Shown: positions 30,343-37,778 of the stretch, one piece after another
How positions within the stretch are numbered: the stretch's first letter is position 1
Layout: every line of letters starts with the position of its first letter
Assembly (NCBI RefSeq): GCF_024198235.1
Contig: NZ_JAKCFB010000019.1
Location: 1 to 64,000 of the forward strand
DNA: 64,000 nucleotides
Origin: Myxococcus dinghuensis
GTDB taxonomy: Bacteria; Myxococcota; Myxococcia; Myxococcales; Myxococcaceae
Direction: 5' to 3'
Made by a program: the position numbers and the translations under genes
Notes under the pieces: model-generated
The model's input: the letters and a program-made list of their open reading frames with translations, nothing else
Database searches by the model: none
What the model was told of the DNA's origin: nothing

Positions 30343-31767
30343 GTGGAACAGACCAAGAGCTTGTACATGATGACCCTCGGCTGCCCGAAGAACCGGGTGG
30401 ACTCCGAGGTGATGCTGGGCACGTTGAAGCACCGCGGCTACACGCTGGTGCAGGAACCGGCGGAAGCCCAGGTCATCGTCGTCAACACGTGCGCCTTCAT
30501 CGGCCCCGCCAAGCAGGAGTCGGTGGACTCCATCCTGGAGATGGCGGAGCTGAAGAAGTCGGGCAGTTGCAGCACGCTGGTGGTGACGGGGTGTCTGTCC
30601 CAGCGCTACGGGGACGAGCTGGCCAAGGAGATGCCGGAGGTGGACCACTTCCTGGGCACCAGCGCGTACGCCCAGATTGGCGACCTGCTGGCGGCCGAGG
30701 CGTCGCCGCGTCAGGTGATTCCGGACCCCGACTACATCCACGACGCCAACACGCCGCGCATCAACTCGATGCCGAAGTACACGGCGTACCTCAAGGTGTC
30801 CGAGGGCTGCGACAACGCCTGCGCGTTCTGCATCATCCCCACGCTGCGCGGCGGGCAGCGCTCGCGGACCATCGAGGACGTCGTCGAGGAGGCGCGGCGG
30901 CTGGCGGACAGCGGCGTGCAGGAGCTGAACCTCGTCGCGCAGGACCTCACCGCGTACGGGCATGACCTGCCGGGCAAGCCGAAGCTGCACGACCTGCTCA
31001 AGGCGTTGGTGAAGGTGGACGTGCGGTGGATCCGCCTGCACTACGCCTACCCGCGCGTCTTCCCGGACGAGCTCATCGAGGTGATGGCCTCGGAGCCGAA
31101 GATCGCCCGCTACCTGGACATGCCGGTGCAGCACGTCAGCGACAAGCTGCTCTTGTCGATGAAGCGTGGCCGCAACTCGGAGTTCCTCAAGGGCCTGCTG
31201 ACGAAGCTGCGCGAGCGCGTGCCGGGGCTCGTCATGCGCACCTCGCTCATCGTCGGCCTGCCGGGCGAGACGGACGAGGACTTCGAGATGCTGAAGGAGT
31301 TCGTGAAGACGCAGCGCTTCGAGCGGCTGGGTGTCTTCCAGTACTCCGACGAGGAAGGCACCGCGGCGTACGACCTCCCGGACAAGGTGCCGCAGAAGGT
31401 CATCGAGCGCCGGTGGCGCGAGGTCATGGCCATCCAGAAGCGCATCAACCGCGAGCAGAACAAGAAGCTCGTCGGCAAGCGCCTGGAGGTGCTGGTGGAG
31501 GGCCCCGCGCCGGAGACCGAGCACCTGCTCGTGGGTCGCCACCAGGGTCAGGCGCCCGAAATCGACGGCATGGTCTACATCAACGACGGCATGGCGTACC
31601 CGGGCGAGCTGGTCACCGTCGAGGTGACCGAGGCGCACGACTACGACCTGGTCGCCCGCGTGGTGGAGCGCCCCGACCCGAAGCAGCGCGAGCACCACGC
31701 GCGTGATGCGCACCCCACGCCGGTGCCGGTGGTGTCCGCGCCGCGCCCCGTGACGCGGCTGGAGTAG
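30343..31767 (+). CDS. rimO: Ribosomal protein uS12 methylthiotransferase
   Basis: 474 aa; GTG start 3 nt after the previous stop. The N-terminal UPF0004 domain has MTLGCPKNRVDSEVMLG, VNTCAFIGPAKQES and VVTGCLSQRYGDEL, giving three Cys for the second Fe-S cluster. The radical SAM site is SEGCDNACAFCIIPTLRGG (C-x3-C-x2-C, about residues 155-162). YPRVFPDELIEVM and YLDMPVQHVSD are RimO-typical, and a C-terminal TRAM domain follows. It adds a methylthio group to an aspartate of ribosomal protein S12. Confidence 0.92.
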   Translation: MEQTKSLYMMTLGCPKNRVDSEVMLGTLKHRGYTLVQEPAEAQVIVVNTCAFIGPAKQESVDSILEMAELKKSGSCSTLVVTGCLSQRYGDELAKEMPEVDHFLGTSAYAQIGDLLAAEASPRQVIPDPDYIHDANTPRINSMPKYTAYLKVSEGCDNACAFCIIPTLRGGQRSRTIEDVVEEARRLADSGVQELNLVAQDLTAYGHDLPGKPKLHDLLKALVKVDVRWIRLHYAYPRVFPDELIEVMASEPKIARYLDMPVQHVSDKLLLSMKRGRNSEFLKGLLTKLRERVPGLVMRTSLIVGLPGETDEDFEMLKEFVKTQRFERLGVFQYSDEEGTAAYDLPDKVPQKVIERRWREVMAIQKRINREQNKKLVGKRLEVLVEGPAPETEHLLVGRHQGQAPEIDGMVYINDGMAYPGELVTVEVTEAHDYDLVARVVERPDPKQREHHARDAHPTPVPVVSAPRPVTRLE

Positions 31768-31851
31768 CGCCGTCGTCTTCCACCGGGCCACTCCATGGGG
31801 TGGCTCGGGAGCAGCCGTCCGGAGCGTGAGCGCCTCGCGCGAGCGGGGCGC

Positions 31852-33336
31852 CTACTTCGGATCCTCGGGCTCCAGCTCGCGCTCCTCGCGCGGCGGCTCG
31901 CGGGACGCGCCCTTGCGCGACGGCAGCACGCCTCCCTCTCCCAGCGGCGTGGGCTGACACTCGCACACGGTGCGGCGGGTGGCGTTCTCCGTGACGAAGG
32001 CGCAGGCCGACGGGCACTCGGGTTGCGGCCCCTCCTCGAAGAGCGCGAGCCTGAAGTCGCGGGCCTGGGCGAGCGCCTCGTGGCACGCCGGCAGCGTCCG
32101 CGCGAGCGTGGGCCAGGGCAGCCGATGCTGCGTCGTCAGGCCCCGGCTCGTCGCGGGGAAGCTCAATCCGACACCACAGCCGGACTCGAGCCGCTGCCCC
32201 TCCGCGCCCACCGGCTCCAGGTGCAGCCGCCCGCCCTCCGGAAGGTCCCGGTACACCGCGCCCACCACGGACACGCCGCCGTCCGGCTCGCGCCGCACGT
32301 GCAGGCCGTAACAGGCCTCCTCGCTGAAGACGCCGTGGGCATCGGAGCAGCGCTGCCAGCCCGGCGCCGAGGCATTCCGGGGTGAAGACTCGGCGGTGTC
32401 CGGCCCCGTCGCCGCGTCCGGTGCCTGGGGCGTCGGCGGCGTCACCCGGGGCCGGCGCAGCACCAGCACGCCGCCCGTGGCGTCCAGGGTGGCGGTGAAG
32501 CGGCCCCAGACGTCGGGCCCCAGGCGGCCCAGGCTGCTCGGCGACTGCCAACGGCTCGCGGCCTCGACGACGAGCGGGCGCACGCCCAGCCCCTCGGACA
32601 GGTCCACGGCGTCGAGGACGAAGGTGCGAGGCGGCAGGTTCGCCGCCGTCTCCAGTGGCTGGAGGCCCTGCGCCTCGGCGGGCCCGAGCGCGACGCGGGA
32701 GAAGGGCTCGCGAGTGGCGAGCACGAAGGGCCCGGTCAGCTCCGCCTCGCCCTGGCGGACGCGGACCGGGAGGAGCGGCCAGTCGCCCACGGGCTCGCGG
32801 CTCAGCTCCACCGCGTGCGCCTCCCGCGCGGCGTCCGAGCTGGCCACCTCCGCCAGGTACGCCTCCCGCGAGCGCGACGCGGTGAAGGTCACCTCGCGCC
32901 GGAGCGGCTCCACCGTGAGCGCGTAGGGCTCCAGGACGTCCGCGCCGAGCGTCACCGCGCAGGGCTGCTCCCCCGACAGCGCGGCCGCGCGCAGGGACAC
33001 GGCCGAGGCGCCCACCGTGAGAGGAGGCAGCGGCACCATGGCCCAGGAGCGGAATCCTCCCGCGAGCTCGGGTGCGCGCACGGTGCCCTCGGGCGAGGGC
33101 GCGGCGCCCTCGAAGCAGCCGGCGGCCACCAGCGACAGGGGGCGCGCGACATCCAACACCACCGGGATGGCCTTGCCCCCGAGCCGGCCTGCGACGGTGA
33201 GCCGCAGCGCGGGCGAGGCCAACAGGGGCAACGTCATCCCCGAGAGCGACTGCGCCTGGGGAGCGGGGCCCGAGGTCGTCCCCCGGTGACACCCGCCCCA
33301 CACCATCAACCCCGCGAGAAGGAATGCGCCGCGCAC
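31852..33336 (-). CDS. Lipoprotein with degenerate retropepsin-like fold
   Basis: 494 aa from the GTG at 33336, placed 10 nt after the lolA stop. This start gives a clean signal peptide and lipobox (FLLAGLMVWGGC); the open frame extends upstream but would overlap lolA. Two halves follow an aspartyl-protease-like pattern: IPVVLDVARPLSLV then VTLGADVLEPYALTVEP, and later TFVLDAVDLSE with LGRLGPDVWGRFTATLD. The catalytic D-[TS]-G triads are replaced (L-D-V-A), so it is probably non-catalytic. A Cys-rich C-terminal region (CECQPTPLGEGG) ends in an acidic/basic tail. Co-oriented with lolA and trmH-like genes. Function unknown. Confidence 0.65.
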   Translation of the reverse strand: MRGAFLLAGLMVWGGCHRGTTSGPAPQAQSLSGMTLPLLASPALRLTVAGRLGGKAIPVVLDVARPLSLVAAGCFEGAAPSPEGTVRAPELAGGFRSWAMVPLPPLTVGASAVSLRAAALSGEQPCAVTLGADVLEPYALTVEPLRREVTFTASRSREAYLAEVASSDAAREAHAVELSREPVGDWPLLPVRVRQGEAELTGPFVLATREPFSRVALGPAEAQGLQPLETAANLPPRTFVLDAVDLSEGLGVRPLVVEAASRWQSPSSLGRLGPDVWGRFTATLDATGGVLVLRRPRVTPPTPQAPDAATGPDTAESSPRNASAPGWQRCSDAHGVFSEEACYGLHVRREPDGGVSVVGAVYRDLPEGGRLHLEPVGAEGQRLESGCGVGLSFPATSRGLTTQHRLPWPTLARTLPACHEALAQARDFRLALFEEGPQPECPSACAFVTENATRRTVCECQPTPLGEGGVLPSRKGASREPPREERELEPEDPK

Positions 33337-33346
33337 GGCCCGCAGG

Positions 33347-34174
33347 TTACTGCGCCTTCTGCTTCGTGAAGTCGTCCACGCGCGTGTCGTCGGGGACATC
33401 CAGCTTGAAGTGGTCCGCGGAGATGCCGACGTTCGCCTTCAACTTCAGGAAGGAGATGGTGTTCTCGCTGCCGTCCGGGTCCACCACCGTGCTCTTGAGC
33501 ACCTGGGCCGTCTTCGGGTCGACCTCCAGGCGAACCTGCCGGAAGCGCGGCTCCTGCTTCAGCGGGTCGAGCACCAGCAACGTGCCCTTGCAGTCCTTGC
33601 ACTCGCCCTTCGTGATGGCGAACTCGCTCGCAAGCTTCCCCTGACCGAAGAGGAACGTCACGGACGCGGAGAGCTGGCTGGTGTCCATCCCCGCCACCGT
33701 GAGCGTCTGGGCCGGCGGGTCGTACGCGTAGATCTTGTTGCCGGCCAGCACGAAGGTGCGCGGAGAAGGCGTCTTGTACTCCCACCGCATCAACCCCGGC
33801 TTCTTGTACGAGACCACGCCCTCGGAGGTCTGCGTGCGCCGGAAGGTCTTGTACTTGTAGTCCTGCCGGAAGTCCGACTGGAAGTCGCCCGTCTTCTCGT
33901 AGAACGCCTGCATCCGGTCCACGAGCGACTTCACCTCGGGCGTCATCGCGGGCGCGGACTTCGTGGCCGGCGGCGGGGTGGCGGCGCCGGTCTGCGTCGA
34001 GGCGGGCGGGGTCGCCGTGGGAGCCTTCGGCGCCTCGGGCTTCGCGGCGCCGCCCGTGGGCGCCGGCGCGGCCTGGGCCACCTGGACGGGCGACACGGGG
34101 GCCGCCTGCGCGGCGGAAGACTGCGGCACGGCGGGCGCGGTCAGGAGCGTGGCGAGCAGGGTTTCCAGGAACAT
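33347..34174 (-). CDS. lolA: Outer-membrane lipoprotein carrier protein LolA-like
   Basis: 275 aa from the ATG at 34174 (GGAG 9 nt upstream). The N-terminal signal-like segment is followed by an Ala/Pro/Thr-rich spacer (~20-85) not found in E. coli LolA. The LolA fold comes next: MQAFYEKTGDFQSDFRQDYK, GVVSYKKPGLMRWEYKTP, YDPPAQTLTV, LEVDPKTAQVLKSTVVDPDG and a C-terminal FKLDVPDDTRVDDF. It should carry lipoproteins across the periplasm, which fits the many lipoprotein genes nearby. A pair of Cys (C-K-D-C) interrupts the domain, which is unusual and could be a disulphide or metal site. Confidence 0.85.
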   Translation of the reverse strand: MFLETLLATLLTAPAVPQSSAAQAAPVSPVQVAQAAPAPTGGAAKPEAPKAPTATPPASTQTGAATPPPATKSAPAMTPEVKSLVDRMQAFYEKTGDFQSDFRQDYKYKTFRRTQTSEGVVSYKKPGLMRWEYKTPSPRTFVLAGNKIYAYDPPAQTLTVAGMDTSQLSASVTFLFGQGKLASEFAITKGECKDCKGTLLVLDPLKQEPRFRQVRLEVDPKTAQVLKSTVVDPDGSENTISFLKLKANVGISADHFKLDVPDDTRVDDFTKQKAQ

Positions 34175-34251
34175 GACGTGCGTCTCCAGGGGGCCAGGTA
34201 GGCCGACAGCGTCCATCTACTCCATACCGACGGACGCCGGGGACACGACAT

Positions 34252-34932
34252 TCATGGCTGCTTCTTGAAGAGGCGCTTCCTCTGTTTGATGGCCAGCACG
34301 TAGAAGCGCTCGCGCAGGGCCTGGGCCTCGTCAGCGGACAAATCCCCCGAGCCTCCCGGCAGGTGCTCGTCCCGCCAGGCGATCGCCCGGCTGACGATGG
34401 CCGAGGCCGCCGCGGAGATGTTGAGGCTCTGGCTGAAGCCGCGCATGGGAATCCAGAAGGTCCCATCCACGGCGTTGAGTACGTCGTCGCTCACCCCGTA
34501 GCGCTCGTTGCCGAGCACGATGGCGACCTGGGTGTCGAAGCGCAGCGAGTAGAGGCTCGTCGCCCCCTCCCGGATGGCCGAGGCGTAGAGCTGGAAGCCG
34601 CGCGACTTCAAGTGCTCGCGGCACTCGGCGAAGGACTTGTACAGCTTCACGTCCAGCCACTTGTCGCAGCCCTGGGCCACCCGCGAGTTGGGGAGGAACG
34701 GCGCGTCGGGGTTGATGACGACGTGGACCTCCTGCACACCCATGGACTCGCAGGTGCGCAGCACCGCGGCCATGTTGAAGCTGTCCTCCAAGCGGTCGAG
34801 CACCACCGTGAAGTTGCGCGTGCGCTGACTCACGACGCGGTCGATCTTCTCCTTGCGCACGTCGAGAAGGAACTGCTCGGGCTCGAGCTTCTCCTTCTCG
34901 AATCGCTCGTATCGGGGGCCGCCGCCGGACAT
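34252..34932 (-). CDS. SpoU/TrmH-family RNA 2'-O-methyltransferase
   Basis: 226 aa, single SPOUT domain. Motif 1 FTVVLDRLEDSFNMAAVLRT, motif 2 AIVLGNERYGVSDDVLNAVD and motif 3 IPMRGFSQSLNISAAASAI are all intact, including the N-x-[AS]-x-[VA]-x-R/N and N-E residues used for binding the SAM knot. It most likely methylates tRNA G18 (TrmH) or a related site. The C-terminal tail is basic (LAIKQRKRLFKKQP). It starts 5 nt after obgE's stop, so it belongs to the rplU-rpmA-obgE transcript or its 3' end. Confidence 0.87.
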   Translation of the reverse strand: MSGGGPRYERFEKEKLEPEQFLLDVRKEKIDRVVSQRTRNFTVVLDRLEDSFNMAAVLRTCESMGVQEVHVVINPDAPFLPNSRVAQGCDKWLDVKLYKSFAECREHLKSRGFQLYASAIREGATSLYSLRFDTQVAIVLGNERYGVSDDVLNAVDGTFWIPMRGFSQSLNISAAASAIVSRAIAWRDEHLPGGSGDLSADEAQALRERFYVLAIKQRKRLFKKQP

Positions 34933-34936
34933 CGCC

Positions 34937-36340
34937 TCAGCGCCTCCCGCCCGACTTGCGAGCAGGGGCCTTCTTCGACGCGGGCCTCTTCGCCGCAGCG
35001 CCCTTCACGACGGGCTTCTTCGCGGAAGTGCTCTTCGAGGCGGCCTTCTTCGCCGGCCCCTTCGCGACGGGCTTCTTCGCCGGCCCCTTCGCGACGGCCT
35101 TCTTCGCAGCGCCCTTCGCGACGGGCTTCTTCGCCGGCCCCTTCGCGGCGGGCTTCTTCACCGCACCCTTCTTCGCAGCGCCCTTCACGGCGGGCTTCTT
35201 CGTCGCCGGGGCCTTCGTGGCGGCCTTCTTCGCGGCGGCGCCCTTCGCGACGGGCTTCTTCTCGGGCGACCCCTTCGTCGAGGCAGACTTCACGGCCTTC
35301 GCGCGCGGCGGGGGCTCCACATGGAGCTTGTCGGTGCGTCCGGTGAAGAGCACCTCCGCCACCGAGTCGATCAGCGCCTGCATGCCCTCGCCGGTGGCGC
35401 AGGAGACGGGATACACGCGCACGCCGCGCTCGCGCAGCGCCTCGGTGAACGCGCCCAGCCGCGCCTGCGCGTCGGGCAGGTCCAGCTTGTTCGCGGCCAC
35501 CACCTGCGGGCGCTTCGCCAGATCCTCGCTGTACTTCTCCAGCTCGCGGTTGAGCACGTCGAAGTCGTTGAGCGGATCACGCCCCTCGCCCTCCGCGCCC
35601 ATGTCGATGAGGTGGATCAGCACCTTGCACCGCTCGACGTGCCGCAGGAACTGGTGCCCCAGGCCCACGCCCTCGCTGGCGCCCTCGATGATTCCGGGGA
35701 TGTCCGCCATGACGAAGGACAGGTCGTCCTTGTACTGGACCATGCCCAGGTTGGGCACCAGCGTGGTGAACGGATAGTCCGCCACCTTGGGCCGCGCGCG
35801 GCTCACCCGGGAGATGAAGGTGCTCTTGCCCGCGTTGGGGAAGCCCAGGAGCCCCACGTCCGCCAGGAGCTTCAGCTCCAGCCGCAGCGTGCGCTCCTCG
35901 CCCTTCGTCCCGTCCTGGGCGAAGCGCGGCGTCTGGCGCGTGGACGTGGCGAAGTTCATGTTGCCCAGGCCGCCACGCCCGCCCTTCGCCGCCTCCCACC
36001 GCTGGCCGGCCTCGCTCAGGTCCACGAGCAGCTCGTCCGTGGCGTGGTCCTTCACCAGCGTGCCCACGGGCACCTTCAGCACCATGTCCTCGGACGCGCG
36101 ACCGTTGCAGTCGCTGCCCATGCCGTGCTCGCCGTTCTTGGCGCGGTGGTGCTGCTGGTAGCGGTAGTCGAGCAGCGTGGTCAGTTGGGGGTCCGCGACG
36201 AAGATGACCGAGCCACCATCGCCACCGTCACCGCCATTGGGCCCACCGCGCTCGATGAACTTCTCCCGGCGGAAGGACACGGCGCCATTACCGCCATCGC
36301 CCGCCTTCACGAAGATGCGGACCTCATCGACGAACTTCAT
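34937..36340 (-). CDS. obgE: GTPase ObgE/CgtA with histone H1-like lysine/alanine/proline tail
   Basis: 467 aa. The Obg fold (1-158) carries its glycine-rich loops (GDGGNGAVSFRREKF, GGDGGDGGSVIF). The G domain (159-~330) has G1 GFPNAGKST, G3 DIPGIIEGA, G4 NKLD and G5 SCATGEG. The usual Obg C-terminus is replaced by about 120 residues of AKKPVAKGPAKK-type repeats (from ~345), like bacterial histone H1 or HU tails. ObgE links 50S assembly, stringent response and division; the tail could add RNA or DNA binding. Standard rplU-rpmA-obgE order. Confidence 0.93.
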   Translation of the reverse strand: MKFVDEVRIFVKAGDGGNGAVSFRREKFIERGGPNGGDGGDGGSVIFVADPQLTTLLDYRYQQHHRAKNGEHGMGSDCNGRASEDMVLKVPVGTLVKDHATDELLVDLSEAGQRWEAAKGGRGGLGNMNFATSTRQTPRFAQDGTKGEERTLRLELKLLADVGLLGFPNAGKSTFISRVSRARPKVADYPFTTLVPNLGMVQYKDDLSFVMADIPGIIEGASEGVGLGHQFLRHVERCKVLIHLIDMGAEGEGRDPLNDFDVLNRELEKYSEDLAKRPQVVAANKLDLPDAQARLGAFTEALRERGVRVYPVSCATGEGMQALIDSVAEVLFTGRTDKLHVEPPPRAKAVKSASTKGSPEKKPVAKGAAAKKAATKAPATKKPAVKGAAKKGAVKKPAAKGPAKKPVAKGAAKKAVAKGPAKKPVAKGPAKKAASKSTSAKKPVVKGAAAKRPASKKAPARKSGGRR

Positions 36341-36445
36341 GGAGGGGTCTCCTGGAAAAACACAAAGCGGGCCGCCTCGTGTCCGGGACGCCGAAAAGGG
36401 CGCGAGGACGAAAGAAGCGACCCGCTCGTGGATGCCGCCCGGCGA

Positions 36446-36466
36446 CCGGCCCCTTCACGGGGCCGG
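36446..36466 (-). terminator. GC hairpin between rpmA and obgE
   Basis: CCGGCCCC (36446-36453) and GGGGCCGG (36459-36466) form a perfect 8-bp stem around a 5-nt loop. It lies 9 nt after the rpmA stop on the minus strand and upstream of obgE. With no T-run, it may be an attenuator or RNA-processing/stability stem that lowers obgE expression relative to ribosomal proteins, rather than a full terminator. Confidence 0.5.
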
Positions 36467-36474
36467 AACAACCG

Positions 36475-36747
36475 TCAGGCGCTGGGCTGCTCGGCAGCCG
36501 GATAGACCGAGACCTTCTTGCGGTCGCGGCCCAGGCGCTCGTACTTCACCACGCCGTCCACCACCGAATAGAGGGTGTAGTCGCGGCCGAGCTTCACGTT
36601 CGCGCCCGGGTGGATGACGGTGCCCAGCTGCCGCACCAGGATGCTCCCGGCCGACACAGCCTCGCCACCGTACACCTTCACGCCACGGTACTGCGGATTG
36701 GAATCGCGCCCGTTGCGCGAAGAACCCTGTCCCTTTTTATGGGCCAT
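36475..36747 (-). CDS. rpmA: 50S ribosomal protein bL27
   Basis: 90 aa, standard size. MAHKKGQGSSRNGRDSNPQY opens the gene, with G-V-K-V-Y-G-G-E, SILVRQLGTVIHPGANVK, and the LYSVVDGVVKYERLGRDRKK end all typical. The N-terminus is the mature-like M-A-H-K-K form, with no cleavable Firmicutes-type extension. It lies 45 bp after rplU. Confidence 0.96.
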   Translation of the reverse strand: MAHKKGQGSSRNGRDSNPQYRGVKVYGGEAVSAGSILVRQLGTVIHPGANVKLGRDYTLYSVVDGVVKYERLGRDRKKVSVYPAAEQPSA

Positions 36748-36792
36748 GACACCTTGCTCCTGAATTTTTGAGGTGAAACCGTCCGACCAGAA

Positions 36793-37101
36793 CTAGCCGG
36801 AGATGGAGGTGACCTTCACCTCGGTGTAGGGCTGACGGTGACCGCGGCGGCGGGTCCAGCCTTCCTTCTCCTTGCGGAAGTGCAGGACGCGGCGGTGCTT
36901 GTCCTGAGCCAGGACCTTGCCCACCACGCGCGCGCCGGAGACCGTCGGCTGGCCCACCTTGGGGCTATCCGTGCCACCCAGCAGGAGAATGTCCGTGAAG
37001 GCCACCTCGGCTCCGATGTCGCCGGCAATCTTCTCGATCCGGACCACATCGCCCTCGGCGACGCGATACTGCTTTCCGCCCGTGCGAATCACTGCGTACA
37101 T
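36793..37101 (-). CDS. rplU: 50S ribosomal protein bL21
   Basis: 102 aa. The start at 37101 is fixed by the conserved MYAVIRTGGKQYRVAEGDVV opening; the frame is open for 41 codons further upstream but without homology. The body has VRIEKIAGDIGAEV and VGQPTVSGARVVGKVL, and it ends YTEVKVTSISG. First gene of the rplU-rpmA-obgE operon; binds 23S rRNA in the large subunit. Confidence 0.95.
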   Translation of the reverse strand: MYAVIRTGGKQYRVAEGDVVRIEKIAGDIGAEVAFTDILLLGGTDSPKVGQPTVSGARVVGKVLAQDKHRRVLHFRKEKEGWTRRRGHRQPYTEVKVTSISG

Positions 37102-37195
37102 CGTCAAACCCCTGTCAGCTTCGGGTTGGGTCAACCCGTGGTATCGACCGCGCATTTCGGACGGTCGAGCCGGCCGGTCGCGCAAAGGACGGCCG

Positions 37196-37224
37196 GATTT
37201 ACGGGAGATGCCCTGGGGAGTCAA
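37196..37224 (-). promoter_or_regulatory. Candidate promoter of rplU-rpmA-obgE
   Basis: On the minus strand a TTGACT -35 box (37219-37224) is followed after 17 bp by TAAATC (37196-37201). This is placed about 95 nt before the rplU start, leaving a GC-rich leader that could hold autoregulation. The -10 box is weak. Confidence 0.4.
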
Positions 37225-37365
37225 GGCGGATGCTGGATCATCTTGTCCCCGGGGTCTCTTGCGGGCCCTCTAGCACCCCCAAGGAGCCTTGTTGACTGGA
37301 ATCCAGGCAATGGGGCGCTAGGATGGGTACCGCCCAACCAACCTCATTGCGAGGGGGAATCCACA

Positions 37366-37719
37366 ATGAAGAAGCTCATGATCGGCCTGCTGGCCGCCTC
37401 GACCCTTGTTTTCGGCGCCGGCTGCGGCGGCGATGTCTGCGACGACCTCGAGGACGCGGCCAAGGCCCTGGATGACAAGCTCGCAGGCTGTGGCGGCTCC
37501 GGCGGCGGTGACGACGAGGACTACGACAAGAAGCAGTGTGAGGACGCGCTGGACTCCTGCTCGGACAGCGACAAGGACAAGCTGAGCGACCTGGCCAAGT
37601 GCATCGAGGACCTGCCGGACTGCAGCCAGAGCAACGCCCAGGAGTGGCTGGCGAAGCTGGCGGCGTGCGGCGACAAGGCCGAGGGTCTGAGCCCCTCTTG
37701 CACCGTCTCAGCGGAGTAG
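37366..37719 (+). CDS. Small cysteine-rich acidic lipoprotein
   Basis: 117 aa, GAGGGGG box 7-9 nt before the ATG. The signal peptide MKKLMIGLLAASTLVFGAGC ends in lipobox G-A-G-C20. The mature part is acidic (Asp/Lys-rich, SGGGDDEDYDKKQCEDALDS) with eight Cys in fairly even spacing, suggesting disulphides. Segments LSDLAKCIEDLPDCSQSNAQ and WLAKLAACGDKAEGL look helical. No known family; similar short Cys-rich lipoproteins are common in myxobacteria. It converges with the PilZ kinase gene. Confidence 0.75.
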   Translation: MKKLMIGLLAASTLVFGAGCGGDVCDDLEDAAKALDDKLAGCGGSGGGDDEDYDKKQCEDALDSCSDSDKDKLSDLAKCIEDLPDCSQSNAQEWLAKLAACGDKAEGLSPSCTVSAE

Positions 37720-37748
37720 TGCCCCCCGCGTAGCCTCCGTGATGTGAC

Positions 37749-37778
37749 GGGCCCGGCTCCCTCAGGGAGGCCGGGCCC
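37749..37778. terminator. Bidirectional terminator hairpin overlapping the kinase stop codon
   Basis: GGGCCCGGC (37749-37757) pairs with GCCGGGCCC (37770-37778), with further TCCC/GGGA pairing inside. On the minus strand the kinase stop codon (37762-37764) lies in the loop region, so the hairpin would form in both convergent mRNAs. Confidence 0.65.

Noticed and set aside
37292..37324. Promoter for the Cys-rich lipoprotein (TTGACT ... TAGGAT)
   Set aside because: The spacer is 21 bp, too long for a normal sigma70 promoter; no better -10 box at 16-18 bp.
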